Of a stretch of 64,000 nt of DNA, positions 18,886-28,266 are shown in pieces (the first letter of the stretch is position 1; each line of letters begins with the position of its first letter). The translations under genes and the position numbers were made by a program. The stretch covers positions 100,242-164,241 of the forward strand of contig JAGDZP010000003.1 of NCBI GenBank assembly GCA_049115735.1. The letters run 5' to 3'. Below the pieces are notes generated by a model. That model searched no databases, was not told where the DNA came from, and saw only the letters and a program-made list of their open reading frames with translations. The stretch comes from CAXBNB01 sp049115735 (GTDB taxonomy: Bacteria > Bacteroidota > Bacteroidia > Cytophagales > Cyclobacteriaceae).

Positions 18886-20544
18886 TTATTCGTTAGTATT
18901 ACTCTCTTCTAATTCTTTCTGGATCTGTTCAAGTTTTTCACCACTGAGGTCGTAAAATCGGAGGGCGAAAATGGCTACAAAAGCAAAGAAGGCTGGTACC
19001 ACTGTTTGCAGCCAAACGATGCTCGTGAGGGATGCGTTTTCCTGTACCTGATTGGCCGCAAAGCCCATCATAGCCAAAATCCATAATATTCCGGCTGAAC
19101 CAAGCGCCGCTCCGAGTTTTTGTGAAAAAGTAGCAGCAGCGAATGTCATGGCCGTAGCACGGTGACCTGTTTTCCACTGGTTGTAATCGGCGGCATCAGC
19201 GTACATCGACCAGGCCAGGGGCGATTTTGGGCCTAAGGCAAGGCTGATCAATATGTTCAGAACGAACATGATAACAATTTCAATAGGCCAGTCAGAACTG
19301 TCATCAATGATCGAACCATCTGCCGAAATCCTAAAAACACTGATCACCTTCGTAGATTCATCGCCGGCCTCATCAGGTTGTAAATTCAGTGTAGAAGAAG
19401 CATCCCCTATGGTTTGAAGGTCCTTCATGAACCAAAAAATTCCGTTTTTATGTTCGACCCATCTATAATTCGAATTTGAACGATCTGATCCACCCAGGAG
19501 ATCTGTGGCTTGTAGACTTACCTGCTTATTTATAGAAACTGTTACCACACCATTTGAGACAGGCTTGGGAACCAGTGCAAATACAATGCTTAGTGTGCCT
19601 ACTATCGCCATCAAGACCATCAACAGTTTTGCCTTGTCGAGGAGTTTGGTGAGGTAGGGGGTGAGCAGGCAACCGACTGCATAAGCCGTCATTTGTACTC
19701 CGATGAATGCTCCCATTAAATCAGGCCGTTCCAGGTAATATTTGAAATAATAAGTGGCTGAACTGCCTCTGAATACAATGGTCATCATGATGATCATGGC
19801 CAGTGCAAAGAGAATGATCCAGGGTTTGTTTTTTAGCAGGTCTTTGATGTCGTCAAGTGGATTGGTCTTTTGGTCTCTGGGAGGTTGAATTCGCTCATTG
19901 GTGCTTAAAAAGGTGACTATAAAAAGTACTGTTGCAATACTGCCATATATAGCCATTGTGAGTTGCCAGCCCCGTGCATCATTTCCATTGGACAGGTATT
20001 CGGCCAGCCCAGGGGTGAATGCGCCTACGATGATGCCGGTAAAATAGGCAAAAAAGAAGCGCCAACTAAAAATAGTATTCCGTTCATCGGCATCTGAAGT
20101 GATCACACCGGCTAACGAAGCATAAGGAGTGCTCATTACCGTGTAGCATAGCATCATCAGAGTGTAGGTGCCATAGGCCCAAATCAGTTTGCCTCCTTCG
20201 TCCAGATCAGGGGTACTCAAAGTGAGAACTGCGGATCCCGCCATGGGTAAAGCTCCAAATAGAATAAACGGCCTGAATTTTCCCCAACGTGTATTGGTTC
20301 GATCTGCTATCCCTCCCATAATTGGGTCGGTGCAGGCATCTACGATTTTAGTGACCAAAAGCATCGTGCCTGCTGCTGCTGCGGATATCCCAAAAATATC
20401 GGTATAGAAATAGGATAGGTATGAGCCGATGATGATCCAGTAGAAATTTAAACCAGAATCGCCCATCGAATATCCTAGTATTTCCTTAATCCCAAGAGGC
20501 TTACCAGCTTCAATACTTGTTTTTTCGTTTTTGACTTCCTTCAT
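18886..20544 (-). CDS. MFS sugar:cation symporter (GPH family) with periplasmic insertion
   Basis: This is a glycoside-pentoside-hexuronide:cation symporter of 552 residues. MelB-like landmarks include GYSMGDSGLNFYWIIIGSYL, DACTDPIMGGIADRTNTRWG and FRPFILFGALP. It imports a disaccharide or hexuronide with a cation, and here it probably supplies the GH94 phosphorylase encoded just downstream. Between membrane helices 9 and 10, roughly residues 325-418, there is an extra soluble segment of about 90 residues (containing YRWVEHKNGIFWFM) that ordinary GPH carriers of about 460 residues lack; the topology places it in the periplasm. The 246-base divergent gap to the SMP-30 gene holds the promoter region and a conserved 16-base motif. 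Confidence 0.88.
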   Translation of the reverse strand: MKEVKNEKTSIEAGKPLGIKEILGYSMGDSGLNFYWIIIGSYLSYFYTDIFGISAAAAGTMLLVTKIVDACTDPIMGGIADRTNTRWGKFRPFILFGALPMAGSAVLTLSTPDLDEGGKLIWAYGTYTLMMLCYTVMSTPYASLAGVITSDADERNTIFSWRFFFAYFTGIIVGAFTPGLAEYLSNGNDARGWQLTMAIYGSIATVLFIVTFLSTNERIQPPRDQKTNPLDDIKDLLKNKPWIILFALAMIIMMTIVFRGSSATYYFKYYLERPDLMGAFIGVQMTAYAVGCLLTPYLTKLLDKAKLLMVLMAIVGTLSIVFALVPKPVSNGVVTVSINKQVSLQATDLLGGSDRSNSNYRWVEHKNGIFWFMKDLQTIGDASSTLNLQPDEAGDESTKVISVFRISADGSIIDDSSDWPIEIVIMFVLNILISLALGPKSPLAWSMYADAADYNQWKTGHRATAMTFAAATFSQKLGAALGSAGILWILAMMGFAANQVQENASLTSIVWLQTVVPAFFAFVAIFALRFYDLSGEKLEQIQKELEESNTNE

Positions 20545-20640
20545 CTTGTGAGATTGTCTGGATAGGTCGTGTCGAGTAGAGCGAGTTTGGGCTGCCGGAT
20601 GCTGGGTTTATTCATGGGCTGAATTTGGATTTAGTTGAAT

Positions 20641-20656
20641 CTAACTGTCCAAAGTT
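20641..20656 (-). promoter_or_regulatory. Conserved 16-bp leader motif, copy upstream of the MFS gene
   Basis: On the minus strand the sequence is AACTTTGGACAGTTAG, 96 bases before the MFS start. It matches motifs upstream of both susC genes (31696-31711 and 63295-63310) with one difference. Here it includes TAACTTTG, which fits the Bacteroidota -7 box TAnnTTTG, with a TTTC about 19 bases upstream, so this copy may be a promoter. The same intergenic gap contains AATCC-N9-GGATT at 20702-20720, a possible operator. Confidence 0.5.
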
Positions 20657-20790
20657 ATATTAATTTCATTACTTTTGAAAAGTATAGATATAAAAGTATG
20701 TAATCCATATAAAAAGGATTATTTTGGATTTAAAGTCAATTGTATTAAGTTTAAATAAATAAATTATTCTATTACTATATAAGTTTTAAT

Positions 20791-21735
20791 ATGATTAATA
20801 ATAAAGTATTGAGTTTTATGCTACTGTGCCTAGCAGGTGCCTTGTATTCATGTTCTACAAATTCTGAAAAAAAGAATGCAGAAGATCAGGTCGAAGTGTA
20901 TAAGGGCATAAAGGCAGAGGGTGCAGAGCTCAAAATACTGTCAAGTGATTTTAAATTCACAGAAGGCCCAGCGGTAAACAGCAATGGGGATATTTTCTTT
21001 ACGGATCAGCCTAATAATAAAATAGTGAAATGGTCGGCAAGTACAGGCGAATTTACAACCTTCCTGGAGCCATCCGGACGTGCCAATGGTACTTACTTTG
21101 ACGCCAATGGTAACCTGATTGCCTGTGCAGACATGGAAAACCAATTGTGGAGCATAGATCAAAACGGAAATGTTATTGTACTCGTGAGTGATTACGATGG
21201 TATGCTTTTGAATGGCCCAAATGATGTCTGGATCAATCCTAAGGATGGTAGTATGTATATAACAGACCCTCTGTACAAAAGAGGCTATTGGACACGCGAT
21301 CCGGAGCAACAGCAGGATGGAAGGCATTTGTACTACCTAAGTCCTGACAGATCGAAGTTCATGCGGGTTGATGAGAATCTTAAGCAACCGAATGGAGTGG
21401 TTGGTACTCCTGATGGAAAAAACCTTTATGTAGCCGATCCGGGAGATAAAAAAACTTATGTCTATGATATTGAAACCGATGGTAGTCTGACAAATCGTAA
21501 GCTATTTGCTGGTATAGGATCAGATGGAATGACAGTAGATAATGAAGGTAATGTATACCTTACCAATGGTGGTGTTGTGATCTTTAATAAGGATGGTGAG
21601 CAGATCGAAGAAATCCCAACCGAAGAAGGAACAACGAATGTTGCTTTTGGGGGCTCAGATAGACAAACCCTCTTCATAACAGCTCATAAGTCTGTGTATA
21701 CACTTGAAACGAGAGTAAAGGGAGTGGTAAATTAA
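20791..21735 (+). CDS. SMP-30/gluconolactonase-like lipoprotein
   Basis: This protein of 314 residues has a lipoprotein signal (LCLAGALYSC, Cys near residue 21) and a six-bladed beta-propeller of the SMP-30/gluconolactonase/LRE family. Divalent-metal positions are recognisable: Glu in FKFTEGPAVNSNGDIFFTD, Asn/Asp in LNGPNDVWINP and MYITDP, and Asn in KQPNGVVGTPDG with the later GSDGMTVDNEGNVYLT. Such proteins hydrolyse sugar lactones to aldonic acids, which enolase-superfamily dehydratases like the one at 11080 then use. Both are exported here, so a periplasmic lactone-to-dehydrated-acid sequence is possible (inference). It is divergent from the MFS gene and upstream of a ROK regulator. Confidence 0.87.
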   Translation: MINNKVLSFMLLCLAGALYSCSTNSEKKNAEDQVEVYKGIKAEGAELKILSSDFKFTEGPAVNSNGDIFFTDQPNNKIVKWSASTGEFTTFLEPSGRANGTYFDANGNLIACADMENQLWSIDQNGNVIVLVSDYDGMLLNGPNDVWINPKDGSMYITDPLYKRGYWTRDPEQQQDGRHLYYLSPDRSKFMRVDENLKQPNGVVGTPDGKNLYVADPGDKKTYVYDIETDGSLTNRKLFAGIGSDGMTVDNEGNVYLTNGGVVIFNKDGEQIEEIPTEEGTTNVAFGGSDRQTLFITAHKSVYTLETRVKGVVN

Positions 21736-21950
21736 ACGGATTCACCATCTGGTATTTGAAGCTTCGAACCTCTGGTTGATGTAAGACCTCACACCAATGA
21801 ATGCAGAAGAGAATTTGAGGTAATTATTGGACTGTAATGTTTTTTGAAACAAAGTCCATGATTGCTCTTTAAAAAAGCTTGTTAAAACCCTTAAAAGAAC
21901 CTAAACAGGATGTGAAAGCTTTATTTCAAAATATCATAATTCTAAAATAA

Positions 21951-21967
21951 TTCCCTGTTTTAGGGAA
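21951..21967. promoter_or_regulatory. Small inverted repeat upstream of the ROK regulator gene
   Basis: TTCCC-N7-GGGAA lies about 52 bases before the ROK start at 22020, within an AT-rich 284-base gap. A short dyad here could be the operator for autoregulation. The arms are only 5 bp, so chance is possible. Confidence 0.25.
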
Positions 21968-22019
21968 ATACTGACTTATTTAATTCATTTTTATCAAAAT
22001 ATTGAATTTCATAAGTCAA

Positions 22020-23222
22020 ATGCCAAGAGAGAATAAAAAAGAAACACTTTCAAACTCCAATAACAAAACCATAGTCCTGCAGCTAATTCGTAGCGGTGTT
22101 GAGATAACAAGGGCTGATATCATTGAAAAAAGTGGCTTGAGTGCCCCAACGGTCACCAGGATTATTGAAGATCTACTAGAGCGTCAATTAATTGTTCAAG
22201 ATGAGGTAGGGTCTTCCAAAGGAGGGAGGCCACCCCAGATCATCAGGTTTGAGGCAAAGCGGAATTATGTGATTGGTGTTGATATTAGTGGAGACTATGT
22301 GCGAGCCGCCCTTTCAAACTTGGATGGTGAGTTTAGCTACGAGATCCATCTGCCAGTGAATATTGAGGGTGAGTTTGATGGTGTAATGTTGCAAGTTGGA
22401 GAGCTCATCCAAAAACTGGAACATCGAGCACAGACAAAACAATATAGACTCTTTGGCATAGGTATAGCAATTTGTGGATTGGTAAGTAAGCAGACAGGTT
22501 TGCTGCGATACTCCCCTGTATTTGACTGGAAGGATAAAGATATCCTGAAAGCCCTAAAAAGTTATTCTGACTTGCCGATGGAAATGGAGAACGTATCTCA
22601 CCTGATTGCTTTGGGGGAATCTTTGTATGGAGTAGGCAGGGAATATGATAGCATGATCAATGTGAACTTGGATTATGGCATAGGTTCCGGGATTATTATT
22701 AATGGTCAACCGTTCTACGGTTCGCAGGGTTTTGCGGGAGAATTGGGTCATATTGTTCTTGATTCTGAAAGCAAAAGAAAAGGAAAAGAAAATATAAGCG
22801 GTACATTTGAAGCGGTGGCTTCAGGGTACGCTCTGACTGACATTGCAAGGGAAAGATTGGCAAAAGTAAAAAACAGCGCCTTGTCAAAGATTTCACCTTC
22901 AATGCTTGATGCCAAGGCCATAATCCATGCTGCAGAAGAAGGAGATAAACTTGCCGGGGAGATTGTAAATACACTGGCTGATTATACTGGAATTAGTTTA
23001 GACATATTGATAAAGCTATTCAATCCTGATGCGATCACCCTGTCTGGGGGATTGATTGATCATGGTAATTTGCTATTGAACAAGGTGAAAGAAAAAGTTC
23101 AGTCTATCAGCTTGCCAATCTATGAATCCGAGACACCTATTGTTCCTTCTACTTTTGGAGAGGAAGCGGCATTAATGGGGGCATTTTCTTTGATTCTGCA
23201 AAAAATACTGAAACTGGAGTAG
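22020..23222 (+). CDS. ROK family transcriptional regulator
   Basis: This is a NagC/XylR-type repressor of about 400 residues, starting at ATG 22020 rather than the in-frame TTG 22002. The N-terminal winged helix-turn-helix (VLQLIRSGVEITRADIIEKS, then GLSAPTVTRIIEDLLERQLI) is followed by a glucokinase-like domain (VIGVDISGDYVRAALSNLDG). Two key ROK features are altered. The catalytic aspartate region usually reads NDA, but here it is ENVSHLIALGE. The zinc-binding cysteine cluster after GELGH is absent (GHIVLDSESKRKGKENISG). It is therefore a regulator, not a kinase, and may sense its sugar without zinc. Neighbouring glycan genes are its likely targets. Confidence 0.9.
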   Translation: MPRENKKETLSNSNNKTIVLQLIRSGVEITRADIIEKSGLSAPTVTRIIEDLLERQLIVQDEVGSSKGGRPPQIIRFEAKRNYVIGVDISGDYVRAALSNLDGEFSYEIHLPVNIEGEFDGVMLQVGELIQKLEHRAQTKQYRLFGIGIAICGLVSKQTGLLRYSPVFDWKDKDILKALKSYSDLPMEMENVSHLIALGESLYGVGREYDSMINVNLDYGIGSGIIINGQPFYGSQGFAGELGHIVLDSESKRKGKENISGTFEAVASGYALTDIARERLAKVKNSALSKISPSMLDAKAIIHAAEEGDKLAGEIVNTLADYTGISLDILIKLFNPDAITLSGGLIDHGNLLLNKVKEKVQSISLPIYESETPIVPSTFGEEAALMGAFSLILQKILKLE

Positions 23223-23233
23223 CAGTAGTGGCC

Positions 23234-26200
23234 TTAGTTCAATCGGGCTATGCTGAAGTTGGAATTATCATTTTCAATGAATATCTGCACTGGCCCTTGG
23301 TTGTTGGCCACTATAAAGGCGTTCTTGTTCCCTATGGTTATGCGTTTTACTTTTTTAGAGTCATGAGGTACCATTAGCCCACTCGTTTTAGGTGGTAAAG
23401 GCTTGAACTGATTGTTGCCACCACCAAGTGCCACAAGTCCTAGTCCCGCATCATTCCTTGGCGTTTCGACCTCCGAAGAATATAGTCCACCTACAGCAAT
23501 GAAGTCAAGGTTCCCGTCTTTATTGAAATCTTGAATCAGCCAATCATTAATTGAGGAAATTTGCGCTTCATGAGGTAGTGTGCGAGATATGTATCCATTA
23601 TCTGAATTCTCCAGGAATATGCTACCGAAATTTTCGATTTTGAATTGCAAGGATTGTTCTAAATTCTTCGATCCGTATATTTCATCCATGCTCGCAATTG
23701 CAAAGGAGTTGTAATCTTTGAAGTTTGATTTTATTGCCGGAATTTGTTCGGAGGAGCATTGCCTTCCCCGCACGGGATATTCCTCTCCGAAGTTGTGATA
23801 GCTCAAAACAATGTCGTTCTTTCCGTTGGCATCAAAATCAGCAGCATAAACTGCAAAGAGTTCTTCCGGGCTGGCTTGGTACTTGTAATTTTTTCCCATG
23901 TTGCCCAACAAATAGTCCATATCACCATCATTGTCAAAATCACCCAGATCGATGCTAAACCACCACCCTGTAGTGTTGCGGCTGAAGAATTTATCGCTTT
24001 GATCCAAAAATTCACCATCTGAATAAATGAAGACTTTGATCGGCATCCATTCACCCACTACGATCAGGTCGATTTGTCCGTCTGAATCAAAATCCGACCA
24101 AAGTGCATCCGTGACCATACCAACTTTTGACAAACCGTCAGCAATATTCTCAGTCACATTTTCAAATCTCAGGTTTCCATCAGCTGTCTTGTTTTCAAGA
24201 ATGTAGCTTTGCCCCGGAAAGGGGTAATTTCTAGGATCGATTCTGCCACCTACGAATAGATCTAAATCTCCATCCTGATCATAATCAAAAGGTCGAACGC
24301 ATGAGCCACTTGAATACAATTCTGGGAGTATTCCCTCTGATTTTCTTAAGGTGCCGTTTTCATTTATGTAAAGTCGGTCAGAATAGTTTGCATTGCCTGA
24401 CTCGTATTCATTGCCTCCGCTGACCACATACAAGTCAAGGTCATTGTCATTGTCTACGTCTAAAAACTGCGCATCAATATCCTCAAAAGATCTATTTTCT
24501 TCCAGCAGTTTACTTTGATCTACAAATTCGCCTTTGTTGTTTTGAGTGTAAATTATGCCGTCAGCCCCCGCTGACCCACCAATATAGAAGTCCTCCAACC
24601 CATCGGAGTTGATATCTCCAACAGCTAGCGCTGGGCCGAAGTTTGACATCTTATGTGGTAACAATACCTGGAAATCATAGTCGTCAAACTGATTTTCTGT
24701 GTGTTGGTGCAGATGCCCGTTTTTCGGGCTCAACTCTGTAAACAAAGTCTGATCTTTGTGAGCTTTGGTATTGATAGACCTCATGGCATCATTATAATTG
24801 AACTCGATCAATCTATTGACTTCTATCGACTCAAGCACTTGTTTTTTGCCATCCGGCCAGGTGATCGATACTTTTTGGATTGATGATGAATGTCCCAGGC
24901 CAAAATGTACAATGGGCTGGACTGAGGACTGGAACCCACGAGTCAAGGTAAGTTCATGAAACTGAGAAGTAGTATCGTGTGTAATTGTGATTTTGGTTCC
25001 AAGGGCAAGTTTGTTGTATTTAGGGCCATTCAGTTTAAACTTTATATAGTTGTTGTTGGTGTTTTGAATGGCCAGATTCTCAAATATTGACACCTTAGCA
25101 TCAATATTGTTGATGATGACTTCAAGATCACCATCATTATCTAGATCGGCATAAGCGGCTCCATTTGAGAATCCTTTATAGCTTAAGCCCCATTCTTGAT
25201 TTGATTGGGAGAAGGACAAGTTGCCATTGTTTTTGAAGACATAATTGTCAACCTTTTCTGAAGGCATGTCATCCACCAGTTGGATATAGTCTTTGTTATG
25301 TTTTGACTTTTCGTTAAAGTATCCTGTTTTCGGTTCTATCTTTTTGAAGTAGTCTTTATTGTTGATATCTCGGCGGCTTCCGTTCGTTACGAAAATGTCT
25401 TTTAGGCCGTCGTTGTTCAGGTCGGCAAATAGACAGGCCCAACTCCAGTCTGTCAACGCCACACCGGCCATGTAAGAAATGTCGCCAAATAAGGGGTAAC
25501 CGTCTTTATCCAAGCCCTGGTTGAGCTGAAGTGAATTTTTCATGTATTGGTAGTGTAAGCCGAGATCTACCATTTCCTGAAAACCTTCTGGGTTCATGCT
25601 GGCCATGTTGGCTTTCGATCTTCTGTTGTCCTCAGGTGTCATATCCATCTGGACAATGTCCAGCAGGCCGTCATTGTTGAAATCTGCTATGTCTACACCC
25701 ATACCATAAAACGAGGTATGTCGTGTTTGTTTTCCGGCTCGTTCAACGAAAGTACCATCACCATTATTGAAGTACATATAGTCAGGGCTGGCAAAGTCGT
25801 TGGAAACGTAGAGGTCAGTAAGGCCGTCCTGATTAAAATCACTAGCAGTGACACTCAGGGACAGACCAAAACTCAATAAACCTGCTTCCTTGGTTATATC
25901 TCCGAAAGTGTTGTTCCCATTGTTTCGATAGAAGTGGTCGGAGTTTGAGCTTTTTACTGTTCGCATTTCATTGCTGTAGTAAAAGTTGGGGCTTTTGAAG
26001 TCTGTGATTGGATAGTTGGCCACATATAGATCAAGATCTCCGTCCAGGTCATAGTCAAAAAAAGTAGCTTGTGTGCTTTGGCCTTCATCGGCAATTCCAT
26101 ATTCCTTAGCCTGTTCTGTAAATGAAGGAATGCCTTGGTTGTTGACTCCTTGATTGATGTACAAAAGGTTGCTTTTGTTCCCGGACTGACCGGCAACACT

Positions 26201-26608
26201 CACATAAATGTCGTTCCATCCATCCGCATTTATATCAACCATAGTAACGCCAGTAATCCAACGATCATCTGCGCCAGTTCCAGATTCAGTTGTGATGTCT
26301 TGAAATTTTAGATTGCCCCTGTTTAGATATAATTTATTCGAAACCATATTACCGGTGAAATACAGGTCGCAAAGACCATCATTATTTACATCTCCAGCGC
26401 TCACACCACCGCCCATATACATGTAGCCATATGTGAAATAATTGAGGCTATCCGTTTCAGTCAGCCTGTTTTCGAAGGAGATACCTGAATGTGAAGAACT
26501 GATATCTTGAAATATCTTGTTGGGCTTTCTTTTGGTATCGTTATGCTCATAGGTCCCACAGGCCAAGAGACAGGAAAAGGTGAGAATTTGAAAAAATCTA
26601 GTGACCAT
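23234..26608 (-). CDS. Large FG-GAP/VCBS-repeat lipoprotein with ASPIC/UnbV domain
   Basis: ATG 26608 was chosen because a lipoprotein signal follows directly (MVTRFFQILTFSCLLAC); the longer reading to 26701 runs into a terminator hairpin. The 1124-residue product has many integrin-like repeats with calcium-binding D-x-(D/N)-x-D-G loops (DVNNDGLCDLYFTGN, DFNQDGLTDLYVSND). A central ASPIC/UnbV segment (ITWPDGKKQVLESIEVNRLI, about residue 600) is followed by a second repeat set. Such surface propeller proteins often accompany SusC/SusD genes in Cytophagales and may bind or present glycan. It follows the SusD gene on the same strand beyond a terminator, so it is probably partly read-through or separately expressed. 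Confidence 0.88.
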   Translation of the reverse strand: MVTRFFQILTFSCLLACGTYEHNDTKRKPNKIFQDISSSHSGISFENRLTETDSLNYFTYGYMYMGGGVSAGDVNNDGLCDLYFTGNMVSNKLYLNRGNLKFQDITTESGTGADDRWITGVTMVDINADGWNDIYVSVAGQSGNKSNLLYINQGVNNQGIPSFTEQAKEYGIADEGQSTQATFFDYDLDGDLDLYVANYPITDFKSPNFYYSNEMRTVKSSNSDHFYRNNGNNTFGDITKEAGLLSFGLSLSVTASDFNQDGLTDLYVSNDFASPDYMYFNNGDGTFVERAGKQTRHTSFYGMGVDIADFNNDGLLDIVQMDMTPEDNRRSKANMASMNPEGFQEMVDLGLHYQYMKNSLQLNQGLDKDGYPLFGDISYMAGVALTDWSWACLFADLNNDGLKDIFVTNGSRRDINNKDYFKKIEPKTGYFNEKSKHNKDYIQLVDDMPSEKVDNYVFKNNGNLSFSQSNQEWGLSYKGFSNGAAYADLDNDGDLEVIINNIDAKVSIFENLAIQNTNNNYIKFKLNGPKYNKLALGTKITITHDTTSQFHELTLTRGFQSSVQPIVHFGLGHSSSIQKVSITWPDGKKQVLESIEVNRLIEFNYNDAMRSINTKAHKDQTLFTELSPKNGHLHQHTENQFDDYDFQVLLPHKMSNFGPALAVGDINSDGLEDFYIGGSAGADGIIYTQNNKGEFVDQSKLLEENRSFEDIDAQFLDVDNDNDLDLYVVSGGNEYESGNANYSDRLYINENGTLRKSEGILPELYSSGSCVRPFDYDQDGDLDLFVGGRIDPRNYPFPGQSYILENKTADGNLRFENVTENIADGLSKVGMVTDALWSDFDSDGQIDLIVVGEWMPIKVFIYSDGEFLDQSDKFFSRNTTGWWFSIDLGDFDNDGDMDYLLGNMGKNYKYQASPEELFAVYAADFDANGKNDIVLSYHNFGEEYPVRGRQCSSEQIPAIKSNFKDYNSFAIASMDEIYGSKNLEQSLQFKIENFGSIFLENSDNGYISRTLPHEAQISSINDWLIQDFNKDGNLDFIAVGGLYSSEVETPRNDAGLGLVALGGGNNQFKPLPPKTSGLMVPHDSKKVKRITIGNKNAFIVANNQGPVQIFIENDNSNFSIARLN

Positions 26609-26662
26609 ATTTGTATAGATCTCTTGTTGCAAATTGATTTCGATCAGTTTTGGTATTCTGTT

Positions 26663-26704
26663 AAAAAACAAAAAAGTGAGGTCTCTAAACAGAAACCTCA
26701 CTTA
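26663..26704 (-). terminator. Intrinsic terminator after susD
   Basis: On the minus strand the hairpin AAGTGAGGT / ACCTCACTT (positions 26674-26703, 12-base loop) is followed by TTTTTTGTTTTTT. It lies 22 bases beyond the SusD stop and before the ASPIC/UnbV gene start, so it ends or attenuates the sigma-FecR-SusC-SusD transcript. Confidence 0.85.
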
Positions 26705-26725
26705 GTTTAAGGAATGATTACGTCC

Positions 26726-28255
26726 CTAGTATCCTGGATTTTGGTCGGCGACCGGATCCATATTTGAGTTTGAATTAAATTCTCTTTCAGGAATGGGCCA
26801 TAATTCGTGCTTCCCAGCTACGAATTTGAAACTAGGATCAGTTCCCGGATGATCTTCAGAATCTAATGCTGCTGCGGCCAGGTCCCATCTTACTAAATCG
26901 TCAAACCTTTTCTGTTCGTAGGCCAATTCAACGCGTCTCTCCTGAACGATTGCATCAAACACTTCGCTCTTCGTTAGCGTGGTAGGCAGAGCAGCCAATC
27001 CTGTACTTGGTCTTGTCCTAACCTCATTTATATAACCAACTGCCGTAGCTTGAGTTCCTACTTCATTCTCACATTCTGCCATCATAAGTAGTACGTCTGC
27101 ATACCTCAAAACTTTGTGGTTTACTCCGGATTCAGTGTCTTCGTTGACTACTTTGTAATACCTGTGAAATTTCTTTGAACCTGCCTCTCTAAGAATACCA
27201 TCAACTGTAAGCTCAACTGTCGTAACAGTCTCACTATCTCCCGGGCCAAATTTGTCGCCAAGGATATAGAATGTATCGCTGAATCGACCATCACCTGCTT
27301 CGAATGCATCGATAAGTTCCGGATGAGGTGAATTGTTTTGCCAATCATTGAATCCGTATTCTTTAGCTCTAAAGGATGATTCGTTGGCACCTTCACCGCT
27401 TGTTTGTGAGTTCCAGTTGGCGCTGCTACCTAAACTCGCATTGTATTGAACCTCGAATATTGACTCAATACCAAATTCGTTTTCCTCGGTAAAATTTTCG
27501 AAGTATTCATCTTCAAGTTCGTACCCCATTGACCCCAAAAGCTCAAATTGATCCAGTGCTTGTTGGTGTTTGTTCTGGAAAAGGTAAACCTTGCCCAGCA
27601 TGCCAATGGCTGCTCCTTTTGTACTTCTCCCGTTTTCCTCATCTGCTTTTGCTCTGAGCAAAGGAATTGCTTCTGTCAGGTCTGTTTCGATTTGTGTATA
27701 TACCTGGGCAGCTGTACTTCTTGTAAATCCTTCCGGCCCGTCTGGTATTTCAGTGATCAATGGCACTCCTCCGAATCTGGATACCAATAAGAAAAGGTAA
27801 TAGGCTCGCATAAATTTTGCCTCACCCAAATACTTGTCTTTCAAATCTTGGGACAACACTGAAGCATCAAGTGCATCAACAGACTCTTTGTTGCCTATGT
27901 AAAAATTGCACTTATTTATTCCCTTCATGCAAGCTTCGTAGTATGCACCTATTCCGCCGTGCCCTGAACCAAAGGTCCACTTATAGTATTCTTGCTTGTC
28001 GGCTTCCTGGTGTGGGTTGACTATGGCATCACGACCCATTTGATCCATGGCAAAATATAAGTGCCTGGTATACAATCCACGAGTCTGCAAATTGGCGTAA
28101 ACTGCGTTCACAGCTGACTCCACCTGAGTGGCCGTCTTGAAAAACGTTTCTGGTGAAAGGTTGTTAGGGTCAACTTTTTCTAAGTTATCTTCATTGCAGG
28201 CCCATATAGTTGAAAACATGGCCAGCAGTGTGATTATATATTTATACTTTTTCAT
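26726..28255 (-). CDS. SusD/RagB family outer-membrane lipoprotein
   Basis: This is a surface glycan-binding partner of the SusC transporter, 509 residues long. The lipoprotein signal is clear (ITLLAMFSTIWAC, Cys20). Typical SusD features follow: NNLSPETFFKTATQVESAVN, then the TPR-like helical scaffold (GEAKFMRAYYLFLLVSRFGG), and the C-terminal ERRVELAYEQKRFDDLVRW with the LWPIPEREFNSN ending. It starts 11 bases after the SusC stop, as usual for a SusCD pair that forms a lidded import complex. A terminator follows. The ligand cannot be read from sequence; the nearby genes suggest a plant- or alga-type beta-glycan (inference). Confidence 0.95.
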   Translation of the reverse strand: MKKYKYIITLLAMFSTIWACNEDNLEKVDPNNLSPETFFKTATQVESAVNAVYANLQTRGLYTRHLYFAMDQMGRDAIVNPHQEADKQEYYKWTFGSGHGGIGAYYEACMKGINKCNFYIGNKESVDALDASVLSQDLKDKYLGEAKFMRAYYLFLLVSRFGGVPLITEIPDGPEGFTRSTAAQVYTQIETDLTEAIPLLRAKADEENGRSTKGAAIGMLGKVYLFQNKHQQALDQFELLGSMGYELEDEYFENFTEENEFGIESIFEVQYNASLGSSANWNSQTSGEGANESSFRAKEYGFNDWQNNSPHPELIDAFEAGDGRFSDTFYILGDKFGPGDSETVTTVELTVDGILREAGSKKFHRYYKVVNEDTESGVNHKVLRYADVLLMMAECENEVGTQATAVGYINEVRTRPSTGLAALPTTLTKSEVFDAIVQERRVELAYEQKRFDDLVRWDLAAAALDSEDHPGTDPSFKFVAGKHELWPIPEREFNSNSNMDPVADQNPGY

Positions 28256-28266
28256 GATAGATCTTT

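Noticed and set aside
21760..21800. Possible tRNA T-arm (CTTCGAACCTC)
   Set aside because: The flanking bases do not form an acceptor stem or T-stem.
26609..26701. N-terminal extension of the ASPIC/UnbV lipoprotein
   Set aside because: The stretch includes the susD terminator hairpin, and the lipoprotein signal begins at the methionine encoded at 26608.
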